Assembly: GCA_000875945.1 (NCBI GenBank)
Contig: JPZU01000001.1
Location: forward strand, 725,599 to 759,413
Reading direction: 5' to 3'
Source of the DNA: Lachnospiraceae bacterium TWA4
Lineage (GTDB): Bacteria; Bacillota; Clostridia; Lachnospirales; Lachnospiraceae
Length of the DNA stretch: 33,815 nucleotides
Position numbers and translations under genes: made by a program. Of the stretch, positions 8,447 to 16,888 are shown one piece after another (within the stretch, counting starts at the first letter, position 1; each line of letters starts with the position of its first letter). The notes beneath the pieces were generated by a model that had not been told where the DNA came from, searched no databases, and saw only the letters and a program-made list of their open reading frames with translations.

Positions 8447-9232
8447 TTACAGTTCTAAGTAAGAATCTGCATACATGTAGTTGTCTAATAAGATATCACA
8501 AGATTTAACTGTTTCCATTAATCTCTGATCACAAGGATTAACGATAGCAGATGTGAAACCATTAGCCATACACATACCAAGCATTGCAGCATCCATGATA
8601 TGTCTTAAATCTTTAGGCATACCGTTAGATACGTTAGATAATCCACCTGTTGAAGGGAATCCTAATTCAGTAAATCCACGGATAGCATCTAAGATCTGTT
8701 TCTGTTTGTCCTGCATACCCTTAGCAACTAAGAATAAAGGATCCATCCACATATCCTGTGGTTCCATACCTAACATTAAACCATGTTCTGCGATTTCAGC
8801 ACAGAATCCCATGATTTCATCAGTACTTCCAGGAACAGCACCTTTAGAGCAAAGGCAGATACAAGCTGCACCGTTAGCTGCTGCTAAGTCAACATATTTT
8901 AAACGATCACCAGCATCTGCTGAGTTTACAAGAGCTTTACCTTTAACATCATTGTATACAGCAATACCAGCTTCGATAGCTTTCATGTTAGCAGTATCTA
9001 ATGCTAAAGCAACATTGTCAAAGTTACTCTGAATTAACTGAACAGCCCATTTCATTAATTCAGGTCCATTGCTTTCTGCAGGTCCGATGTTTACGTCAAT
9101 GTAAGTTGCACCAGCATCGATCTGTTCTTTAGCTCTTGCTAAAATAGGTTCTGGGTTCATTTCTTCCATAGCTTTACGGATAACTGGAGAGATGCAGTGA
9201 ATTCTTTCACCAATAATAGTAAATCTTGACAT
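8447..9232 (-). CDS. acsE: Methyltetrahydrofolate:corrinoid/iron-sulfur protein methyltransferase
   Basis: AcsE moves the methyl group from 5-methyltetrahydrofolate to the cobalt of the corrinoid iron-sulfur protein. The 261-aa length matches the family. It is a TIM-barrel pterin-binding methyltransferase with FTIIGERIHC at the N-terminus, the pterin-site segment YIDVNIGPAE, GMEPQDMWMDPLF, and the late GGLSNVSNGMP motif. The ATG is preceded by AAGGAG. It is the last gene of the main unit, 129 bp after acsC and followed by a strong terminator. Confidence 0.95.
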   Translation of the reverse strand: MSRFTIIGERIHCISPVIRKAMEEMNPEPILARAKEQIDAGATYIDVNIGPAESNGPELMKWAVQLIQSNFDNVALALDTANMKAIEAGIAVYNDVKGKALVNSADAGDRLKYVDLAAANGAACICLCSKGAVPGSTDEIMGFCAEIAEHGLMLGMEPQDMWMDPLFLVAKGMQDKQKQILDAIRGFTELGFPSTGGLSNVSNGMPKDLRHIMDAAMLGMCMANGFTSAIVNPCDQRLMETVKSCDILLDNYMYADSYLEL

Positions 9233-9297
9233 AAGTTGTCTCCTTTTCTTTTATTTATTTATAGGAATTACGATTCCGTATATTTACATAAGATAGG

Positions 9298-9329
9298 TAA
9301 ACTACCTTAGCACCCACTAAGGCAGTTTA
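9298..9329 (-). other. 13-bp RNA hairpin between acsC and acsE
   Basis: In the minus-strand RNA the arms UAAACUGCCUUAG and CUAAGGUAGUUUA pair over 13 positions including one G-U, with a six-base loop. A smaller hairpin, GGAAT-tacg-ATTCC, lies at 9264-9277. No U-tract follows, which argues against termination. Confidence 0.55.
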
Positions 9330-9361
9330 TTTCCTACTCTTTATAAGTTCAAATTAATTGA

Positions 9362-10690
9362 TTAAGCGTATTCTCTCATAGCTTTAACAATCTGTACAGC
9401 TTCCTGAGTACCAACTACGATGTCCCAATCAGGTAATTTAGCTTCTAATTCACCCTTAAGAACTGCAACTTTACCAGGAATGATTAAGGTTCTGTTCTTA
9501 ATCTTGCCAGCTACTTCTTCGTTGATGAAGTTAGCGATGGTACCAGCTGTTAATTTACCAGCAGCCCAAGCTGTTAATACTGACATTCCGCCTGCATCAG
9601 AGATTAATAAGTTACAAGGTACACCTGAACGCTCTAATTCGCCAGATACTACGAAGTATGTAAGAGCGAAGTCAACAGTTGTTACGCATACAGAGTTTTC
9701 ATCAGCACCGTTTAATGGATAGATACCTGGTTCAACCTTCATTGGTTTCTGAGGATCGGTGTAGATATTCTGACGTAAGCCATATAATGCAAGTGCCTGT
9801 GCATAGTTCATTTCATCCATAACGATGATTGAACCATATTTTAATGTAAATACAGATGCTAAAGCAGCCTGTAATGCCTGATCTCCACCAGCTACTGCAG
9901 ATAAGTTAACGATTGAAGGATAACCAAAGGTTCTGTCTTCATCTTTAAGAGCAGCTCTACGGATCTGTACAGCATTACCAAATACATCTTTAACAGATTT
10001 GCTACCGCAATCTAATACTAAGTTCTTGTTACCAGCTTTTTCTAATTCAGCTACGGTGTCATATAATGCATTTAAATCATCTGCACTTACGCCTAAAACA
10101 ACGCCAGCTTCTGTTGCTACAGCGTTCATATCAGCAGCGTTTGCAGGATTTGCACCATTTAAGATAGGTTTAGCATCTTTGCATACTTCTAATGCAGCTT
10201 TAGCAGCATCAACATCAGAAACTTCTAATACTAAAGTTCTGCCAAGACCCATAACTTTTTTAACTAATTCAGCGTAAGCAGCAGCGCCTTCACCGGTGTA
10301 TTTAACGTTAACTAATTCAACGTACATTCTTTCACCGATACGAACATAATCTACCTTAGGAATTTCTGCTAATTTAGCGTCTACGTTTTCAGCAGTTACG
10401 TTAACAGCAAAAAGGTTTCTGCTTACTAAAGTTTTTTCATGTCTGAAAAGAACAGTTTCTCCACCAAGTTTGTGTTCTGCATCTCCAGTACCGATTGTGA
10501 TACTCTTCATTGGAGGTGCTGTAGCTTCAGATAACTGAGCTAAAGCTTCATCTGACATGTGTGGGCATTTGTCTACTGTTAAAGCGCCAGAAGCTACTTT
10601 CATAGAGAAAGCCATACATGTAGGGCAGCCACATTCCTTACAGTTTTTCTTAGGTGTTAATTTAAAAATTTGAATACCAGTTAATGCCAT
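9362..10690 (-). CDS. acsC: Corrinoid/iron-sulfur protein large subunit
   Basis: The large (gamma) subunit of the corrinoid iron-sulfur protein carries a [4Fe-4S] cluster that supplies electrons for cobalt reactivation and, with the small subunit, holds the corrinoid that ferries methyl to ACS. The N-terminal cluster motif is clear: Cys17, Cys20, Cys25 and Cys42 (CKECGCPTC then KCP). A TIM-barrel part and a C-terminal corrinoid-binding domain follow, including VVSGELERSGVPCNLLISD and DAGGMSVLTAWAAGKL. The 442-aa length is typical. It lies 23 bp after acsD with a good AAGGAG site, so the two subunits are co-expressed. Confidence 0.95.
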   Translation of the reverse strand: MALTGIQIFKLTPKKNCKECGCPTCMAFSMKVASGALTVDKCPHMSDEALAQLSEATAPPMKSITIGTGDAEHKLGGETVLFRHEKTLVSRNLFAVNVTAENVDAKLAEIPKVDYVRIGERMYVELVNVKYTGEGAAAYAELVKKVMGLGRTLVLEVSDVDAAKAALEVCKDAKPILNGANPANAADMNAVATEAGVVLGVSADDLNALYDTVAELEKAGNKNLVLDCGSKSVKDVFGNAVQIRRAALKDEDRTFGYPSIVNLSAVAGGDQALQAALASVFTLKYGSIIVMDEMNYAQALALYGLRQNIYTDPQKPMKVEPGIYPLNGADENSVCVTTVDFALTYFVVSGELERSGVPCNLLISDAGGMSVLTAWAAGKLTAGTIANFINEEVAGKIKNRTLIIPGKVAVLKGELEAKLPDWDIVVGTQEAVQIVKAMREYA

Positions 10691-10713
10691 GATTCTAATC
10701 TCCTTCCGTACAA

Positions 10714-11658
10714 TTACATTAATTCGTCAATCATTTTTTTGATAGTTGCAACAGATACGGGGTTCTTTAAAATAACAGCATTTGAACCAGAAGCTAAGTC
10801 AGCAGCAGCTGTAACAACTTCCATGTCAATAATTCTAGTTTCACGAGATCCCCATTCTGGGAAATCTTCTTCAGCTGCTAAACATTCTTTACAGTTGTAT
10901 GTTTCAGTTGAAACAGGTGTAACGAATGGCATCTGAAGTGTGGTATCGTTCTGTGCAAGTGCAGCAGCTTTGGTTCTATCCATAGTTGTTGCTACATATT
11001 CGTAACCATAACCAGCAGTAGCGGTTCCTACGTGCATACAAATGCTATCTGCAGAAACACCTAACTGAGTCATTAAAACGTTAACCTGTTTTGCAAGGTT
11101 AATATCTACAGCTGATTCAGCAGCTACTTTGTGATGATAAGCCTGAACTGCAGACATACCAATCATCTTATAGTTTTCTTCTTTAGCAGAAAGGATAAGA
11201 ACGTTCTTTCCATCTACTGCTTCTGCAACCTTAACTAAAAGGTCAGCATCTTTTTCATCACTACCACATCCCATGAAAGCTAAAGGTGCATCTACAGCAT
11301 CAGCAACAGCTTTTGCTAATTCAGCACATTTTTCGATAGGAGCGTCTTCTCCGTTAGGATCAGCACTTGCGAATCTTACACATACGAAGTCTGCACCTGG
11401 CATTTCAGCAGCTTTTTTAGCCATATCCACTACTGTTTCACATCCAGCATAAAATTCTTTAACACCATCACTGGTTTCACCTTCAAGACCTAAGTCACTA
11501 ACTTCTACACCAATCTTAGGTGCATTAGCGATAGGTGCATCAAATGTGTAAAATGGAAGAACATTTTCTCCTCCAATTTTAATAGCCTTTGCGCCAGTAC
11601 CAATCTCTACTTCTTTGATACTTGCATTAAATTTTCCTGATTTTGCGTTAAACGGCAT
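10714..11658 (-). CDS. acsD: Corrinoid/iron-sulfur protein small subunit
   Basis: The small (beta) subunit of the corrinoid iron-sulfur protein pairs with AcsC to cap the corrinoid. The 314-aa protein begins with an IGGENVLPFYTFDA segment typical of this family and has the TIM-barrel pattern, with FVCVRFASADPNGED, APLAFMGCGSDEKDADLL and CMHVGTATAGYGYEYV. The ATG has AAGGAGG about 10 nt upstream. It is preceded by a leader of about 160 nt with two stable hairpins and its own candidate promoter, so acsDCE may be expressed at a different level from acsA and acsB. Confidence 0.95.
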   Translation of the reverse strand: MPFNAKSGKFNASIKEVEIGTGAKAIKIGGENVLPFYTFDAPIANAPKIGVEVSDLGLEGETSDGVKEFYAGCETVVDMAKKAAEMPGADFVCVRFASADPNGEDAPIEKCAELAKAVADAVDAPLAFMGCGSDEKDADLLVKVAEAVDGKNVLILSAKEENYKMIGMSAVQAYHHKVAAESAVDINLAKQVNVLMTQLGVSADSICMHVGTATAGYGYEYVATTMDRTKAAALAQNDTTLQMPFVTPVSTETYNCKECLAAEEDFPEWGSRETRIIDMEVVTAAADLASGSNAVILKNPVSVATIKKMIDELM

Positions 11659-11692
11659 TTCCTCAATTGCCTCCTTTTCTTAATATATCAGA

Positions 11693-11721
11693 CCACAGGC
11701 AGAACCCCCTTCTACCTGTGG
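11693..11721 (-). other. Stable hairpin with GGGGG loop in the acsD leader
   Basis: In the minus-strand RNA CCACAGGUAGAA pairs with UUCUGCCUGUGG over 12 bp with one G-U, closing a five-G loop. It sits about 35 nt before the acsD start. It lacks a U-tract. It could act in mRNA processing, stability or translational control. Confidence 0.6.
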
Positions 11722-11760
11722 AATGATGCGCTTTTGTTTCGTTGTTATCTATTATTACCT

Positions 11761-11787
11761 ATTTAGAAGCCTATTTACCTTCTAAAT
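11761..11787 (-). other. Second hairpin in the acsD leader
   Basis: ATTTAGAAG and CTTCTAAAT form a perfect 9-bp stem with a 9-base loop, upstream of the GGGGG-loop hairpin. No U-tract follows on the minus strand. Confidence 0.45.
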
Positions 11788-11825
11788 TGAATAATTTCAC
11801 AATGAACTCTTTAGCAGTTGTTAAT

Positions 11826-11854
11826 ATTTTATCATAATTGCTATAAAATTGCAA
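11826..11854 (-). promoter_or_regulatory. Candidate internal promoter for acsD-acsC-acsE
   Basis: On the minus strand TTGCAA (11854-11849) and TAAAAT (11831-11826) are exactly 17 bases apart, immediately after the acsB stop codon. It would give a leader of about 160 nt carrying the two hairpins. Confidence 0.55.
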
Positions 11855-11868
11855 TAGTTAAATACAAA

Positions 11869-14007
11869 TTACATCAAAGGTTCTAAACCAAGTACAGGAT
11901 GTCCTTTTTCAGTTAAGAATGCCATTAATGCTTCTGGATCTTCTTCACAGATTGTTTCATCAGCGATCATATCTGTAAAGTTGTCGATTCCATACATTTC
12001 TTTAGCAGATGCATTTAATTTTTCACCAACAAGGTCTTTTAATGCCTTTGGTAACCATACGATTCTCTGGATACCGCCTTCAGCTTTCATGAACTTCTTA
12101 GAAGCGATGAAAGTTGTACCATGTCCCATGAAACCAGGTGTCTGAACACCACCACCGGTCATAGATGCAAGATCTGCGAAGGTCATTCCAAGAGGAGTTG
12201 TTCCAACGTGCTCACGGTTAACGATAACTACACCATTTGAGAATGGTTCGATACCACAGATACATTCGAAGCAACCACAAGAGGTCATAGGGTCTACCAT
12301 GATAGAGTAAAGAGTTACTCTCTCTAATGCACCACGGCTGTATTTGTAAACTGCTTCGTTAACGTCTTCATAAGCACCTAACTCGATATCAGTAGGTTTA
12401 TTCTTTGTAACGATCTGGCAAGCACCAGTTGGGTCTAATTCATAAGTAGCTTTAGCATCTAACCATGAAACTGCACCACAAAGTCCTAAACGTTCAGGAG
12501 TTACGATACATACGTGTGAAGGAGAGAATGCCTGGCAAAGTACACAGGTGTAGAAGATATCTACGCTCTCATCAGTTAATGATTCAAGTCTTTCATCACG
12601 TTTCTGGTAAGCTGCCTGAGCCCAGTCTTTTCTGTGCTGTTCTACTAAGTCGTGGTCTGTGATAACCTTAACCTGACATTTATCAACAACACCAGCGTAT
12701 TCGCTCTTAACTTTAGCGTATAATACTTCACCAAAGTGTTTAGCTCTAAATCCAGCATTGTATGCAGCATCACTGATACGAACACGGATTAAGTCACGCT
12801 GTCCAGTATGCATTACACCTTCGATACAGTTGATGAAACTGTGGAATTTACGTTCTACTACTGGCTCGAAGTCTGTCTGCCAAGATTTACCAGCTACCTG
12901 AACTACGAATGCGATAGAGTGTTTGCTACCAAATTCAAATTCGTCAACTTCTGGTCCAATAACCTCGATCTTATGGTCTTCGATTTCACCCATTTCTAAG
13001 GTCTGAACTAATTCAAAGCCGTTTTCTACTGGGTCAGAACCATCGAATTCAACTTGCATCTGTTTTCTACGGATAATTTCACCTTCAAATGCAGGAGCAT
13101 AAGATACAGGAAGATCCATTTTAACGATTTTAATCTTAATTCCTCTAGCTTCTAATGAAGTAGGGTCAAATTTCTTAGTATCTTTCTGGATGATTAATGA
13201 TTTAGGAACATTCCAGATATTGTCTTCCTGGTTTGTGATTACAGGGAAACCTAACTGAATAGCACCAGCACCACAAGCTACAGTCTGATCATCAACTGGC
13301 TCGAAAGCGTTAACGAATGCTTTAACTCTCTGCATGGTGTACTGCCACATTCCATCATAGTCACCTGGAGTGATAGCACCGAAGATAATAGCTGCTCTTA
13401 ATGCTACAGATACTACGTGGATTACAGAAGATAAGTCATGTCCACAAGGAATGATACGAATCTTGAAGTTCATTTCTACATTCTGCTCTACACACTGATC
13501 AATAACATCACCAACTAAGAATGCCATAACACCCTTAGACTGATATCCTTTAACTAATTCTTTAGCTTCTTCAGCTGATGGAGCACCACCAATGATAACT
13601 GCTACACCAGGGATATCATCTACTACTAATGGAAGACCGATTTCACGAATTTCAGCATCGGTTAAGTGTCCGATTACTGGAGCTTCGTAAGGGCATCCTT
13701 CGATATATTTACAAGCTTCGATTACTTCACAGCAAAGAGCTGAAGCAACACCTGATCTGAAAGCATCTTTAAGACGAGTTTCTCTTGTCATAAGATCATG
13801 AATTTTGCCTTCTAATTCAGCTTTTAATTCGCCTAATGTAGTAATCTTATCGCCTAACATTGCATAAATACAAGGTAGTGCATAAGCAGTATGTCCAAAA
13901 GCTACTGCCTGTTCTAAACCATATTTGTCTACTGCTTCATTTACTGCCTTTGTTGCCTGATCATACCACTGATCAGAACCACTAAATACTCTAGAAATTA
14001 ATGTCAC
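11869..14007 (-). CDS. acsB: Acetyl-CoA synthase, CODH-linked copy
   Basis: The acetyl-CoA synthase subunit of the CODH/ACS complex. Cubane ligands are Cys488, Cys491, Cys500 and Cys510, and the nickel motif is Cys577-Gly578-Cys579, so the A-cluster is complete. The C-terminal part has GMTFADLASMTGGGVQTPGF, typical of the family. The 712-aa length is full. No in-frame ATG is near the start: the best start is GTG at 14007, preceded by GGAGGT at a normal distance, so translation may be weaker than for its neighbours. It follows cooC by 26 bp and lies in the same unit as acsA, so this is the copy expected to pair with CODH. Confidence 0.95.
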   Translation of the reverse strand: MTLISRVFSGSDQWYDQATKAVNEAVDKYGLEQAVAFGHTAYALPCIYAMLGDKITTLGELKAELEGKIHDLMTRETRLKDAFRSGVASALCCEVIEACKYIEGCPYEAPVIGHLTDAEIREIGLPLVVDDIPGVAVIIGGAPSAEEAKELVKGYQSKGVMAFLVGDVIDQCVEQNVEMNFKIRIIPCGHDLSSVIHVVSVALRAAIIFGAITPGDYDGMWQYTMQRVKAFVNAFEPVDDQTVACGAGAIQLGFPVITNQEDNIWNVPKSLIIQKDTKKFDPTSLEARGIKIKIVKMDLPVSYAPAFEGEIIRRKQMQVEFDGSDPVENGFELVQTLEMGEIEDHKIEVIGPEVDEFEFGSKHSIAFVVQVAGKSWQTDFEPVVERKFHSFINCIEGVMHTGQRDLIRVRISDAAYNAGFRAKHFGEVLYAKVKSEYAGVVDKCQVKVITDHDLVEQHRKDWAQAAYQKRDERLESLTDESVDIFYTCVLCQAFSPSHVCIVTPERLGLCGAVSWLDAKATYELDPTGACQIVTKNKPTDIELGAYEDVNEAVYKYSRGALERVTLYSIMVDPMTSCGCFECICGIEPFSNGVVIVNREHVGTTPLGMTFADLASMTGGGVQTPGFMGHGTTFIASKKFMKAEGGIQRIVWLPKALKDLVGEKLNASAKEMYGIDNFTDMIADETICEEDPEALMAFLTEKGHPVLGLEPLM

Positions 14008-14033
14008 GGTTTTACCTCCAACTTCCGATTGGT

Positions 14034-14795
14034 CTATTTTTCTAAACGTTCCTTGATAGCTCGAACTTCTGAAATTGCAGTTTCACTGAAATCATAAGGT
14101 GATTTTCCCTGTCTATCAGCATCGATTACATCAGTATTATAATGAATAAATCCTAATAAATCTTCTTCAGGTATTTTAGATTTAATGTATTCTTCATCTT
14201 CTTCATTACGAACCTTATTAGCTACTACACGAACACGGTTAATACCTAACTGTGTAGCAAGTCTCTTTACATTCTTATAAGTCTGAACGCTACGAGCACC
14301 TGGTTCAATAACTACAACAAACTGTTCCATACTTTCAGCAGTTCCTCGTCCTAAATGTTCAAGTCCTGCTTCCATATCCATGATTACAACATCATCACTA
14401 TTAAGCATTAAGTGAGAAATCAATCTTTTTAAAATTACATGTTCTGGGCAAACACAACCTGCACCAGCGACATCAACAGTTCCCATTACTAATAACTTAA
14501 CTCCGTTACGATCCTTTGCAAACATTTCTGGAATGTCGTCTACCTTTGGATTTAATTTTAAGAATTTATTACCAGCACTGGCACCTGTACGGTCATTTAC
14601 AAAATCTTTCATCTTAGAGATAGGTGTAATTTCATCTAACTCCTCTTCTGTAAATCCAAGTGCTAAACCAAGGTTTGCATCAGGATCTACATCTGCTGCA
14701 AGAACACTATTTCCTTCTTCAGCATATAATCTAGCTAATATTGCGGAAAACGTTGTTTTGCCAACCCCGCCTTTTCCAGTAACTGCAACTTTCAT
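14034..14795 (-). CDS. cooC: CooC-type nickel-insertion ATPase
   Basis: A MinD/SIMIBI-class ATPase that supports nickel insertion into CODH or ACS. The deviant Walker A motif GKGGVGKTT is at residues 8-16, and the DVDPDANLGLALGF segment follows. The Cys114-Val-Cys116 pair (GAGCVCPEH) matches the CxC metal-binding motif of CooC dimers. The 253-aa length is usual. It lies between acsA and acsB, 50 bp and 26 bp away, consistent with maturation of one or both enzymes. Confidence 0.92.
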   Translation of the reverse strand: MKVAVTGKGGVGKTTFSAILARLYAEEGNSVLAADVDPDANLGLALGFTEEELDEITPISKMKDFVNDRTGASAGNKFLKLNPKVDDIPEMFAKDRNGVKLLVMGTVDVAGAGCVCPEHVILKRLISHLMLNSDDVVIMDMEAGLEHLGRGTAESMEQFVVVIEPGARSVQTYKNVKRLATQLGINRVRVVANKVRNEEDEEYIKSKIPEEDLLGFIHYNTDVIDADRQGKSPYDFSETAISEVRAIKERLEK

Positions 14796-14845
14796 ATTCT
14801 AACCTCTTTGTTTCAATAATAATATATAATATAAGAAGATTCTTA

Positions 14846-16741
14846 TTAGATTCCTAATGCAGCTCTCTTCTCTTCGATTCTTTCGATCATTAAATCGCCT
14901 AATTTTTCAATGTCAGTTTCAAATGTATAAGCAGCGCCTACCCATTCTCTAATTCCATTGGTTAATAATTCAGTAACCTGATCAGAACCAGCAGTGTAAG
15001 GTACAACACCTAAGAAAGTATCGATACCAGTTGCTACTACGTAGTTACCGATAGATACAGCTTTTTCTGACATCCATTCTGGAGCACAACCCATAACAGG
15101 AAGTTCAGGAACTGTAATTCCCCACTGTGCTGCAACATCACAAACTAAGTTCATCATACGAGAGATATCTACGCAAGATCCCATATGTAATACTGGAGGG
15201 ATATCTGCTAATGTACAAACTCTCTTAAGACCATCGCCGCAGATGTCCTTAGCATTTTTGCTCATAAGACCATATTTAGCTGCTGCCTGTGCAGAACAAC
15301 CAGATAATACTAAGATAATATCATTAGCCATCATCTTCTTCATAAGTTCAATATGACCATAGTCATGACGAACCTTAGGGTTGTTACAACCTACCATAGC
15401 TACAGCACCACGAAGTACACCAGAGGTAATACAATCAACAAGTGGCTGATAGGTACCAGTTACATCTACCTGTGAGTTAGTAACGGTATCAAGCTGTTTG
15501 ATAATAGCTTCACAAGAATAACCAACTGTTGCATCAATCTTCTGCTGTGGAATGTAAACTGATTCCTGATCTCTGTTCTTGAAGTTATCGATAGCCATTT
15601 CTACGATCTTCTTAGCGTTTTCATCTGCATTTTCTGGAGAGAATTCGATGAAATCAGAATCTGGCATTCTACAAATAGGAGAAGTTGTGATAAATTTAGT
15701 ATGGAAACATTTACTTAGAGGTCCTAAAGCAGGGAAGATACACTGAACGTCTACTACTACTGCTTCAACTGCACCTGTAAGTACACAGTTTTCCTGCTGT
15801 AAGAAGTTACCAGCCATAGGAATACCATGACGCATAGTTACTTCGTTAGCTGTACAACAAACACCTGCAAGGTTGATACCCTTAGCGCCGTTTGCCTGAG
15901 CTTTAGCGATCATATCTTTATTTTCAGCCCATTCTACAATCTTTTCAGAAAGTGATGGATCATGTCCATGAAGGATAATGTTAATGTAATCTTTATCTAA
16001 TACACCTAAGTTAGCTTCGGTGTCAACTGGCATTGGAGTTCCGAACATGATATCAGAGAACTGAGTACCTGTCATAGATCCACCCCATCCATCAGACATA
16101 CCATTACGAAGTGACTGACGAATTAATGCTTCTGGTAATGATGAGTTACCCATATGAGTCATATGCATAGCTGTTGAAACTTCACGGTCTACTGCACGAG
16201 GAGCAACGCCTGCTTTAATCCAAGTTTCTTTACGTTCTGGAGTAGCATCATCAATCCATCTCTGATATCCGAATACTTTACCATATTCTTCAAGACCTGC
16301 TAAAGCTACATCATGAGCTACGTCATAGATATCTCTACCTTCGGTTTCGATTCCCCAACGAGTAGCAATTGCAAGTAATTTAGCTTCGTCTTTAACTCTG
16401 TAAGCACCATCTCTTGATGCACAGTATAATGTATGAGCGATTTCACGACCATGATCTGAGTGAGTTGCAGCACCACCTGCTGTAAATCTTAAGAAGTTAC
16501 GACCTACGATACCGTGAGCGTCACAACCACAAATTCCTCTTGGAGCCTTCTTAGTGATACGGCAAGGTCCCATAGAACAGATACGGCAACAAACACCATC
16601 TTCACCAAACTTACAATGAGGTGTCTGCTGTTTAACTCTCATCTGCCAAGTACTAGCGCCTTTTTTCTCTGCGATTTCTTGTAATTTCGCAACTTCGGCT
16701 TCAACTTCTTCCAACGTAAAAATTAATCCATTTGCTTCCAT
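14846..16741 (-). CDS. acsA: Anaerobic Ni-Fe-S carbon monoxide dehydrogenase catalytic subunit
   Basis: CODH interconverts CO2 and CO at the Ni-4Fe-4S C-cluster and feeds CO to acetyl-CoA synthase. In this 631-aa protein the C-cluster ligands are all visible: His260 (HGHDPS), Cys295 (GVCC), Cys334 (VQCIFP), Cys452 (VGCNNP), Cys482 (SGCSAQ) and Cys523 (GSCVD). The likely acid/base Lys561 lies in PEWMSEKA. N-terminal Cys43 and Cys51 fit the D-cluster, and Cys52, Cys55, Cys60 and Cys71/73 fit the B-cluster. The start has AAGGAG upstream. A perfect Rex-type operator and a candidate -10 box lie in the 147-bp gap upstream, so this gene may have its own redox-controlled promoter. Confidence 0.97.
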   Translation of the reverse strand: MEANGLIFTLEEVEAEVAKLQEIAEKKGASTWQMRVKQQTPHCKFGEDGVCCRICSMGPCRITKKAPRGICGCDAHGIVGRNFLRFTAGGAATHSDHGREIAHTLYCASRDGAYRVKDEAKLLAIATRWGIETEGRDIYDVAHDVALAGLEEYGKVFGYQRWIDDATPERKETWIKAGVAPRAVDREVSTAMHMTHMGNSSLPEALIRQSLRNGMSDGWGGSMTGTQFSDIMFGTPMPVDTEANLGVLDKDYINIILHGHDPSLSEKIVEWAENKDMIAKAQANGAKGINLAGVCCTANEVTMRHGIPMAGNFLQQENCVLTGAVEAVVVDVQCIFPALGPLSKCFHTKFITTSPICRMPDSDFIEFSPENADENAKKIVEMAIDNFKNRDQESVYIPQQKIDATVGYSCEAIIKQLDTVTNSQVDVTGTYQPLVDCITSGVLRGAVAMVGCNNPKVRHDYGHIELMKKMMANDIILVLSGCSAQAAAKYGLMSKNAKDICGDGLKRVCTLADIPPVLHMGSCVDISRMMNLVCDVAAQWGITVPELPVMGCAPEWMSEKAVSIGNYVVATGIDTFLGVVPYTAGSDQVTELLTNGIREWVGAAYTFETDIEKLGDLMIERIEEKRAALGI

Positions 16742-16796
16742 TCAATACTCCTTTTTTCTCAAATAAAATTGGTTGAATAGTTTCAGACATAATTGT

Positions 16797-16814
16797 TTGT
16801 TAAGTTTTTAACAA
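16797..16814. promoter_or_regulatory. Rex-type operator upstream of acsA
   Basis: TTGTTAA, four bases, TTAACAA: an exact match to the clostridial consensus for the NADH/NAD-sensing repressor Rex. On the minus strand it directly follows and overlaps a TATAAT (16819-16814), so bound Rex would block initiation for acsA. The -35 for this promoter is weak. No rex gene is in the window. Confidence 0.75.
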
Positions 16815-16823
16815 TTATATCTA

Positions 16824-16867
16824 AGGTTTACCTTCTAATATAAATAGACGGGCTAGAAGCTAAACCT
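16824..16867 (-). other. Hairpin between cooC/acsF-type gene and acsA
   Basis: AGGTTTACCTTCTA (16824-16837) pairs with TAGAAGCTAAACCT (16854-16867) over 13 of 14 positions, with a 16-base loop. On the minus strand it is followed by TTAGATATAAT rather than a U-tract. It could attenuate or mark processing between cooC and acsA. Confidence 0.5.
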
Positions 16868-16888
16868 AAAAAAGTCATTGCTTATTGG

